DNA of 7,864 nt from positions 1-7,864 of the forward strand of contig JACCSE010000145.1 of the NCBI GenBank assembly GCA_013813145.1, written 5' to 3'. The notes under the pieces were generated by a model that saw only the letters and a list, made by a program, of their open reading frames with translations, was not told the origin of the DNA and searched no databases. Shown here one piece after another: positions 1-5,305 of this stretch. The DNA is from Gemmatimonadales bacterium (GTDB lineage Bacteria; Gemmatimonadota; Gemmatimonadetes; Gemmatimonadales; GWC2-71-9). The position numbers and the translations under genes were made by a program. The stretch's first letter is position 1, and each line of letters starts with the position of its first letter.

Positions 1-34
1 CCTCTGCCTGGCTCCGGTTCGCGGTAATGGGCCG

Positions 35-592
35 CTACTTGGCGCGCTCCAGGTACACGCCTTCCCGAGGGTTCACCCGAACCCGCTCGCCCTCCCCGAT
101 GAACTCAGGTACCTGGATGGTCACCCCGTTGCTGAGCTTGGCCGGCTTGGTGCTCGCCGTCTTGGTGGCGGTCTTCATGATCGGCGCCGTCTCCACCACC
201 TCCAGCTCCGCCACTGCCGGAAGCTGAATCGCGATGGGGCGCCCGTTGAGCCACTCGGCCTGGAAGTTCATTCCCGGCTCCAGCCACTGCCCCAGCTCCC
301 CCGTCAGCTCCTCGTCCAGCGAGTACTGCTCGTAGTTGTTCGCGTCCATCACGTGCACCCCGTTCCCGTCACGGTAGAGCACCTGAAGCTCCTTGGTGTC
401 GAGCCGGGCGTCGTCCACGAACTCGGTGGCGCTGAGCCGGGTGTCGAACGTATTGCCCGAGGTCAGGTTCCGAAGCCGGACTTGGACGAACGCCCGCAGG
501 TTGCCCGGGGTCCGGTGCTGGAAGTCCATGACCCGGCAGGGCTGGCCATCGACCATGATCACATGGCCCCGGCGGATGTCGCTTGCCTTCAT
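35..592 (-). CDS. efp: Elongation factor P (EF-P)
   Basis: This is a cytoplasmic translation factor that binds between the ribosomal P and E sites and relieves stalling at polyproline stretches. The 185-residue product has the full EF-P length: an N-terminal KOW-like domain (about 3-60), a central OB domain (about 66-125) and a C-terminal OB domain (about 130-185). The C-terminal domain carries the family signature, seen as KLSNGVTIQVPEFI followed by GERVRVNPREGVYLERAK. The start chosen is the ATG at 592, because the protein begins in family style (MKASDIRRGHVI) and has GGAG 10 bases upstream; the open frame extends to 679 without family resemblance. In the loop at the tip of domain I the sequence is PGNLRAF, so asparagine (N31) sits where E. 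coli EF-P has its modified Lys34. The gene is divergent from the BON-domain gene. The family call is very sure; the modification state is unknown. Confidence 0.97.
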   Translation of the reverse strand: MKASDIRRGHVIMVDGQPCRVMDFQHRTPGNLRAFVQVRLRNLTSGNTFDTRLSATEFVDDARLDTKELQVLYRDGNGVHVMDANNYEQYSLDEELTGELGQWLEPGMNFQAEWLNGRPIAIQLPAVAELEVVETAPIMKTATKTASTKPAKLSNGVTIQVPEFIGEGERVRVNPREGVYLERAK

Positions 593-625
593 TTGCGGTG
601 AGCTCCACGGTCTCGGTAGGCCAGG

Positions 626-654
626 AAAATACACCGGTGGGTGACAGCAGTCAC
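626..654 (-). promoter_or_regulatory. Possible efp promoter with overlapping palindrome
   Basis: Reading the minus strand, GTGACT (654-649) and TATTTT (631-626) are separated by 17 bases and match the sigma-70 -35 and -10 consensus at about 4 of 6 positions each. The predicted start would lie about 25-30 bases upstream of the efp start codon. A perfect inverted repeat GTGAC-N4-GTCAC (641-654) covers the -35 box and could be an operator. The match is weak and is an inference from spacing and position. Confidence 0.3.
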
Positions 655-709
655 ATCCGCATACCGCACGGTTATCCACCTTGAGGACCTGTCCAGAAGG
701 AGGACCAGC

Positions 710-1228
710 ATGCCACGTCAGAGGCGCCGCATCAAGCGCGACCAGCAGACCTCACAACTCCTCGAGGGGGGCGAGGGGCCCACCGGGCCGGCGGGTTCGT
801 TCGAAGGGAGTCCGAGCGAGTTCACCACCGAAGGCGGCCGGGGGACCAACACCCCCGATCGGTACGGCGGCCCTCTTCGGGAGGACGACGACTCGCCCAA
901 CGACCGCTCGGACAACACCGGCGGCCAAGGCGGTTTCAGTACTCTCGGAGGCGGCACGTATTTTGGCGAGGGATCGTCCCTCGACGCGCCCCGCCACGGA
1001 GACTGGAACCGCCGCTCGGACGAGAGCATCCGCGAGGAGGTCTGCCAGGCGCTCACCCGTCACCCAGACCTCGACGTCGCCGGCCTCGAGGTGCACGTCG
1101 AGGGAGGGGAGGTCACCCTGAGCGGCCGGGTGGAGGACCGCGATGCCCGCTGGGTCGCTGAAGAGGTCGTGGAGTCGGTGCCGGGGGTGAGCCTGGTGCA
1201 CAATCAGGTGCGGGTGTCGGTGAGCTGA
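710..1228 (+). CDS. BON-domain protein
   Basis: The product is a 172-residue protein of unknown specific role with one C-terminal BON domain (about 103-172). The domain is recognisable from SDESIREEVCQALTRHPDLD, then a VHVEGGEVTLSGRVEDRDAR strand-turn segment, then VPGVSLVHNQVRV at the end. BON domains occur in envelope-stress and phospholipid-associated proteins such as OsmY, and are thought to bind membranes or ligands. The first 100 residues are a basic patch (PRQRRRIKR) followed by a low-complexity Gly/Ser/Asp-rich linker with no signal peptide or membrane segment, so this version is probably cytoplasmic. The start is fixed by a strong ribosome-binding site, AGAAGGAGG, seven bases before the ATG at 710; the open frame reaches upstream to 641 but that part is not needed. 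It is transcribed away from efp. The domain call is firm and the function is open. Confidence 0.9.
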   Translation: MPRQRRRIKRDQQTSQLLEGGEGPTGPAGSFEGSPSEFTTEGGRGTNTPDRYGGPLREDDDSPNDRSDNTGGQGGFSTLGGGTYFGEGSSLDAPRHGDWNRRSDESIREEVCQALTRHPDLDVAGLEVHVEGGEVTLSGRVEDRDARWVAEEVVESVPGVSLVHNQVRVSVS

Positions 1229-1243
1229 TGAGCGAGGCGTGTC

Positions 1244-1299
1244 GCTATCGGCTATCGGCTATCGGTTCTTGATAGCAGATGGCCGATAGCCGATAGCCG
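1244..1299. repeat. Tandem heptamer repeat forming a 17-bp hairpin
   Basis: Three exact copies of GCTATCG lie at 1244-1264, and two copies of its reverse complement CGATAGC lie at 1284-1297. Together they give a perfect 17-bp inverted repeat (1249-1265 with 1283-1299) around a 17-base loop. It lies between the BON-domain stop and the EEP-hydrolase start and could act as a terminator or mRNA-stabilising hairpin, but no T-run follows. It may also be one copy of a dispersed intergenic repeat. The repeat is directly visible; its role is inferred. Confidence 0.85.
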
Positions 1300-2258
1300 T
1301 GACCTCTCTCCCCATCATTCCCTGCAGCCCGCACGCCACCAGCGAGGTGCTCGCAGGCTGGCGCGCCAACGTCGGCGGGCCGCTGGCCTACGACCCCCCG
1401 GGGCACGATCCCGCAGCCGTTTCAGCGGATCATCGTGCGCTGCTGGTACTGAGTTGGAACGTCTGGATCGGACGCGGGCGCCTCGGCGAGTTGATCGCGG
1501 CGGTCCGCCACGGCGCCTACGCCTCGCTCGGCGCGGAGCCGGATCTGCCGCTCGTCGTGCTGCTCCAGGAGGCGCTCCGGGCCGACGACAGCGTGCCGGT
1601 TCGCTCCAACGGCAGAGCGGCCCGTGAGCTGGCGGCCCGGGTCCGGGGTCGAGAAGATGTGGCGGAGACGGCGGCGAGGCAGGGGCTCTATCTTCGCTAC
1701 GCCCCGTCGATGCGGAACGGCCCGCCGCGGAGCGACCGGGGCAACGCGATCCTCTCGACGCTGCCGCTGGACGACGCCCGCGGGATCGAACTGCCACTCG
1801 TGCTGCAGCGCCGGGTGGCGGTCACTGCCGCCGTGGCGGTCGGCGGCCGGCGGCTCCGGGTGGTCACCGCGCACCTCGCGCCCCGAGGACCGATCGGCTA
1901 CAAGTGGATGGGCGCCGCCGGACGGGCGCAGCAGGCGCGGCATCTACTCGACAGGCTGGAGGACGACACCGTGGTCCTCGGCGCAGATCTGAATCTCGGG
2001 CGCGGACGGGCGGAGCCGGCGTGGCAATACCTCGCCGAGGCGGGCTTCGAGCCCGGCATGCCGCCGGTGGAGCCAAGCTGGCGGCACACTTACCACGCTC
2101 TTCCGCGCCTCATCCTCGACTACATCGTCGTCCGCGACTCGGCCGGCATGCTCGCCGGCGCGCGGATCCACCGCCTCGACGAGAATCCGGCCGACCGCGG
2201 CCGCACCGTGTTCGGCTCCGATCACCACCCGCTCCTCGCCCGGATCGACCTTCGGTGA
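1299..2258 (+). CDS. Endonuclease/exonuclease/phosphatase (EEP) family hydrolase
   Basis: The 319-residue protein belongs to the DNase I-like EEP superfamily of metal-dependent phosphodiesterases. The conserved blocks appear in order: LSWNVW with metal-coordinating N54, LLQEA with E91, RGNAILS near residue 147, TAHL with H192, GADLN with D230 and N232, LDYI, and the terminal GSDHHPLL with catalytic H309. All core catalytic residues are present, so it should be active; the substrate (nucleic acid, phospholipid headgroup or another phosphodiester) cannot be told from sequence. There is no signal peptide. The GTG start at 1299 lies on the last base of the upstream hairpin and lacks a clear ribosome-binding site; a GTG at 1347 is an alternative, and the domain proper begins only near residue 48. 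Its TGA overlaps the GTG of the next gene, so the two are translationally coupled. The arrangement matches E. coli ybhP followed by clsB. Confidence 0.88.
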   Translation: MTSLPIIPCSPHATSEVLAGWRANVGGPLAYDPPGHDPAAVSADHRALLVLSWNVWIGRGRLGELIAAVRHGAYASLGAEPDLPLVVLLQEALRADDSVPVRSNGRAARELAARVRGREDVAETAARQGLYLRYAPSMRNGPPRSDRGNAILSTLPLDDARGIELPLVLQRRVAVTAAVAVGGRRLRVVTAHLAPRGPIGYKWMGAAGRAQQARHLLDRLEDDTVVLGADLNLGRGRAEPAWQYLAEAGFEPGMPPVEPSWRHTYHALPRLILDYIVVRDSAGMLAGARIHRLDENPADRGRTVFGSDHHPLLARIDLR

Positions 2259-3538
2259 GCGAGACTCTCCCGTGGTGGGGCTGGGCCCTGCTGGTGCTGG
2301 GTGCCATCGCGGTCGTCTCGGTCTTCGGCGCCCTCTTCCTGCCCGACTGGGCCACGGCCGATCTGACCGCCGGCTTCGACGCCGACCCCGGGTCCGACGA
2401 GTTCATCAGGGAGGCCGCGGGATTCCTCAACGTTCGCGTGCTGCGAGGAGGGAGCGCCGAGCTGTTCCAGAACGGCGACGCCTTCTATCCCGCGATGCTG
2501 AAGGCCATCCGGGAAGCCCGCGAGACGATCAATTTCGAGGTCTACATCTTCGAGCCCGACGAGGTCGGGCGACAGTTCATGGACGCATTCAAGGAGCGCG
2601 CCGGCGCCGGCGTCGAGGTACGCCTGCTGGTGGACTGGTTCGGCTCGCTCAAGCTCAAGGAGAGACACCGCGAGGAGCTGCAGGCGGCAGGCGTTCGGGT
2701 CGAGCGCTTTCGCCCACTCTCCTTCCGGAACCTGGTGAGGATCTATCGCCGTACCCACCGGCGGGCGCTGGTCATCGACGGCCGCATCGCCTTTACCGGC
2801 GGCGCCGCGGTCGCGAAAAAGTGGGGCGGCGACGTGCGCAACCCCCACCAGTGGCGCGACAGCATGACCCGGGTGACCGGACCGCTGGTGACCGGGGTCC
2901 AGACGGCCTTCGCCGGCACCTGGGTGTACTGCACCGGTGAGGTGCTCGCCGGACCGAAATTTCATCCCCAGCTCGACGGAGACGACGGCGCCCGCGGCCT
3001 CGCCATCGCCAGCTCGCCGTCCAACTCGCTACAGCCCATCCGCCTGCTATTCTGGGTCACCTTCGTCAACGCCCGCCACCGACTCTGGATCGCCAACTCC
3101 TACTTCATCCCCGACCGTCACCTTCGGTCCGTAGTGATGGACCGCGCCCGCGCGGGCGTGGACGTACGGATCCTCGTCCCCGGCGACCAGACCGACGCCA
3201 TACCGGTGCAGGCCGCCGGCCGGAGCTTCTATGAGGAGCTCCTCAGCGCCGGCGTTCGAATCTTCGAGTTCCAGCCCGCCATGATGCACGCCAAGACCGT
3301 CCTCGCCGACGACACCTGGGCGATCGTCGGCTCAGCCAACATGGACGAGCGCAGCATGGAGATCAACGAAGAAAACGTACTCGGCATCGCCGACGAGGAC
3401 TTTGCGCGGGCCATAGCCCAAGGCAACGAGTCCGACTTCACCCGCTCCAAGGAAATCACCCTCGACGAGTGGCGCCGCCGGCCCGTGTGGCAGCGGGGAT
3501 TGGAGAAGGTGGCCAAGGTGCTGATAGAGCAGTATTGA
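2255..3538 (+). CDS. Phospholipase D family protein, cardiolipin synthase (ClsB)-like
   Basis: This 427-residue enzyme has two PLD catalytic halves and likely joins or transfers phosphatidyl groups, as cardiolipin synthases do, at the inner membrane. A hydrophobic helix (about 8-29, WGWALLVLGAIAVVSVFGAL) anchors the N terminus. The first half holds FYPAMLKAIREA and a HxRxxxxD motif (H168, R170, D175, then GRIAFTGG), where the canonical lysine is arginine. The second half has a canonical HxKxxxxD (H345, K347, D352) followed by GSANMDERSMEINEEN. The length is near that of ClsB (about 413). The start is the GTG at 2255, which overlaps the upstream TGA by four bases; the frame is open further back to 1904, but only as an artefact under the EEP gene. 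The cardiolipin synthase role is inferred from the family and from the neighbour; another phosphatidyl transferase or phosphodiesterase is possible. Confidence 0.88.
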   Translation: MSETLPWWGWALLVLGAIAVVSVFGALFLPDWATADLTAGFDADPGSDEFIREAAGFLNVRVLRGGSAELFQNGDAFYPAMLKAIREARETINFEVYIFEPDEVGRQFMDAFKERAGAGVEVRLLVDWFGSLKLKERHREELQAAGVRVERFRPLSFRNLVRIYRRTHRRALVIDGRIAFTGGAAVAKKWGGDVRNPHQWRDSMTRVTGPLVTGVQTAFAGTWVYCTGEVLAGPKFHPQLDGDDGARGLAIASSPSNSLQPIRLLFWVTFVNARHRLWIANSYFIPDRHLRSVVMDRARAGVDVRILVPGDQTDAIPVQAAGRSFYEELLSAGVRIFEFQPAMMHAKTVLADDTWAIVGSANMDERSMEINEENVLGIADEDFARAIAQGNESDFTRSKEITLDEWRRRPVWQRGLEKVAKVLIEQY

Positions 3539-3553
3539 GCGGGGCCCGACTAC

Positions 3554-3616
3554 GCACGAGGGGGTGCGCCCCCTCCGGACAAGCACACAGTCCTCCGGTG
3601 GCACACCCCCTCGTGC
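3554..3616. terminator. Inverted repeat between convergent genes, probable terminator
   Basis: Arms 3554-3570 and 3600-3616 (GCACGAGGGGGTG and its counterpart CACCCCCTCGTGC at the outer ends) pair over 17 positions with one discrepancy. That position is a C/A mismatch in a plus-strand transcript but a G-U wobble in a minus-strand transcript. A smaller GGAC/GTCC pairing lies inside the 29-base loop. It sits exactly between the convergent PLD and sulfur-carrier genes, where a bidirectional terminator is expected. Neither side has a clear T-run, so the mechanism is uncertain. Confidence 0.5.
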
Positions 3617-3650
3617 TTCGCCCGTCCGTGGCAATTGCGAGCCGCTCCGG

Positions 3651-3926
3651 TCATCCCCCGGCGATGGCAGCTACGACGGTGACCTCGTCTCCCTCCCGCA
3701 CCGGCGTAGCAAACCCATCCCGAAACCGGATATCCTCGTCATTCAGGTAATAGGTCACGAATGGGTACGGCCCCCCCCGGTCATCCCGCAACCGCGGTGC
3801 GAGCCGCGGGAACCGGCCGGCGATGTCGGCGACCACATCGCCGAGGGTGGACCCTGTCCCCTCGAGGTTGGACTGCCCGTCCGCCAGCTTGGCCAGAACG
3901 GTGGGCAGGCTAAAAGTCACGGCCAT
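3651..3926 (-). CDS. MoaD/ThiS-family sulfur carrier protein, CysO-like
   Basis: The product is a 91-residue ubiquitin-like beta-grasp protein ending in Gly-Gly (G90-G91), the tail that is adenylated by an E1-like MoeB/ThiF/MoeZ enzyme and converted to a thiocarboxylate for sulfur transfer. The opening VTFSLPTVL, the GSTLGDVVADI segment, YLNDEDIRF and the closing VREGDEVTVVAAIAGG resemble mycobacterial CysO, the sulfur donor in a CysM-type cysteine synthesis route. The start is the ATG at 3926, with a strong GGAGG about six bases upstream; longer readings to 4124 only shadow the threonine synthase gene. It overlaps the end of that gene by 17 bases and is therefore probably co-translated. The sulfur-carrier call is firm. 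The acceptor pathway (cysteine, homocysteine, molybdopterin or another thio-compound) is inferred only from context. No E1-like activator or Mec-type hydrolase is in the window. Confidence 0.9.
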   Translation of the reverse strand: MAVTFSLPTVLAKLADGQSNLEGTGSTLGDVVADIAGRFPRLAPRLRDDRGGPYPFVTYYLNDEDIRFRDGFATPVREGDEVTVVAAIAGG

Positions 3927-5178
3927 GGAGCGCCTCCAGTTCGCGTAGTCGTGGTGCGATGAGCGGCGCTTCGGGCAGGGCGCCCTCGAGCGCTTCGACG
4001 GTCTTGAGTCCGTTGCCGGTGATGCAGAGGACGACCTCGTCGTCCGGACCCAGCCGGCCGGCGCGGGCCAGGGCGAAAGCGCCGGCAACCGTCGCGCCAC
4101 CCGCAGTCTCGGTGAAAATGCCACTGGTCTCGGCGAGCGTCCGGATTCCCGCCACGATCTCGGCGTCGGAGACGGCGGCCACCCACCCGCCGGTGGTCCG
4201 GATGGCTTCCGCGGCGAAGCGCCCGTCGGCCGGATTGCCGATGGCGATCGAGCGGGCGATCGTGTCCGGCACCACCGGCTGGATCTGGTCTCCGCCCGAC
4301 TCGACCAGCCGCACGATCGGCGCGCACCCCGCGGCCTGCACGCCGTAGAGCCGGGGGCGCGGCCCGCTGGTCAGGCCTGCCCTGGCAAACTCGCCGAAGC
4401 CCTTCCCCAGCTTGGTCACCAGCGACCCGCCCGCCATCGGCGCCACCACCGCGGTCGGCGTGCGCCAGCCGAGCTGCTCGGCGATCTCGAAGGCGACGGT
4501 CTTGGAGCCCTCGCCGTAGTAGCCGCGGAGATTGATGTTGACCAGCCCCCACCCGAACCGGTCGGCCGCCTGGGCGCAGAGGCGGTTCACGTCATCGTAG
4601 GTGCCGCGCACCCGGACCAGCTTGGGGCCGAACACCGCGGTGCCGACCACCTTGCCGAGCTCGAGATCGTGGGGGATGAAGATCCAGGCGGGGAGACCGG
4701 CCCGCGCGGCTTGAGCGGCGACGGCGTTGGCCAGGTTGCCGGTGGAGGCGCAGCCCACCGTGTCGAGACCCAGGGCGTGGGCCGCGTTGATCGCGGTCGC
4801 GACCACCCGATCCTTGAACGAGAGCGAGGGATGGCAGACGGCGTCGTTCTTGAGCCAGAGCCGGGCGACGCCGAGCCGCCGGGCCAATTCGGGGGACTCG
4901 ACCAGCGGAGTGAACCCGCTGTCGAGCGACAGTGTCGGCTCGCCCTCGAACGGGAGCCACTCGCGGTAGCGCCAGAGCGACGCGGGCCGCGACGCGATCG
5001 TGGCCGCATTGGGCAGCGGCCGGTCGGGATCGTAGGCCGGCTCCAGCGGGCCGAGACACTCCTCGCAGGTGGCTACCGGCGCGGGCTGGTGAAACGCGCC
5101 GCAGAGCCGGCAGTGGAGCGGGAGGGGGCGGAGGGGCTTGAGGCCTTGCTCCAGTTCGGGAACGAGCGCGGTGGTCAT
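3910..5178 (-). CDS. thrC: Threonine synthase
   Basis: This PLP enzyme of fold type II would convert O-phosphohomoserine to threonine in the cytoplasm. The 422-residue product begins with a zinc-ribbon (C23-x2-C26, C38-x2-C41) that is common in the class of threonine synthases with such a finger. It is followed by SGFTPLVES, the PLP-lysine motif PSLSFKDR (K122), the substrate-phosphate loop ASTGN (145-148), APMAGGSL, and a C-terminal TAGGATVAGAFALA. The start is the ATG at 5178 (MTTALVPELEQ), preceded by GAGGTGGAG; the frame stays open to 5244 only through a TTG with no family resemblance. Its 3' end overlaps the sulfur-carrier gene by 17 bases. This pairing leaves room for a sulfur-accepting side role, but the active-site sequence reads as a threonine synthase. 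A hairpin plus U-run in the leader suggests transcription attenuation. Confidence 0.93.
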   Translation of the reverse strand: MTTALVPELEQGLKPLRPLPLHCRLCGAFHQPAPVATCEECLGPLEPAYDPDRPLPNAATIASRPASLWRYREWLPFEGEPTLSLDSGFTPLVESPELARRLGVARLWLKNDAVCHPSLSFKDRVVATAINAAHALGLDTVGCASTGNLANAVAAQAARAGLPAWIFIPHDLELGKVVGTAVFGPKLVRVRGTYDDVNRLCAQAADRFGWGLVNINLRGYYGEGSKTVAFEIAEQLGWRTPTAVVAPMAGGSLVTKLGKGFGEFARAGLTSGPRPRLYGVQAAGCAPIVRLVESGGDQIQPVVPDTIARSIAIGNPADGRFAAEAIRTTGGWVAAVSDAEIVAGIRTLAETSGIFTETAGGATVAGAFALARAGRLGPDDEVVLCITGNGLKTVEALEGALPEAPLIAPRLRELEALHGRDF

Positions 5179-5224
5179 GATTTTCGGTCTCCACCTCGCT
5201 TCCTGGGTCTCGGCACCGGCCCAG

Positions 5225-5256
5225 AAAAAAGCGCCGGGTGCCAAAAAGACACCCGG
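5225..5256 (-). terminator. Leader terminator or attenuator upstream of thrC
   Basis: On the minus strand, CCGGGTG (5256-5250), a nine-base loop and CACCCGG (5240-5234) form a perfect 7-bp GC-rich stem, and three bases later come six U residues (5230-5225). This is a classic intrinsic terminator shape, ending 47 bases before the thrC start. No minus-strand gene lies just upstream, so it more likely governs thrC itself than ends another gene. GGCACCCGGC (5242-5233) can instead pair with GCCGGTGCC (5220-5212) with one bulged C, so two folds compete. The structure is seen; the regulation is inferred. Confidence 0.65.
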
Positions 5257-5266
5257 GACGCGAGGC

Positions 5267-5295
5267 CTTTTAGCATTTGTTTAACGTGGCTGCAA
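5267..5295 (-). promoter_or_regulatory. Probable thrC promoter
   Basis: On the minus strand TTGCAG (5295-5290) and TAAAAG (5272-5267) are spaced by 17 bases and each match the sigma-70 consensus at four of six positions. The AT-rich spacer stands out from the surrounding GC-rich DNA. The expected transcript start near 5260 lies just before the leader hairpin. An additional -10-like TACAAT (5327-5322) without a matching -35 lies further upstream. Confidence 0.4.
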
Positions 5296-5305
5296 TACGC
5301 CGCAA

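Noticed and set aside
718..1201. Open frames on the minus strand opposite the BON-domain gene
   Set aside because: The strong ribosome-binding site and BON domain fix the coding strand, and the opposite frames are low-complexity shadows.
1244..1299. CRISPR array
   Set aside because: The units are only seven bases long, contiguous without spacers, and partly inverted.
1904..2254. Apparent N-terminal extension of the PLD protein
   Set aside because: It overlaps the EEP gene in another frame and is arginine/proline-rich. The GTG at 2255 gives a family-like start with a membrane anchor and a four-base overlap.
5175..5276. A 33-residue leader ORF on the minus strand ending in an ATGA overlap with thrC
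   Set aside because: It has no ribosome-binding site, contains no threonine or isoleucine run, and its ATG lies upstream of the predicted transcript start, so the overlap is probably chance.
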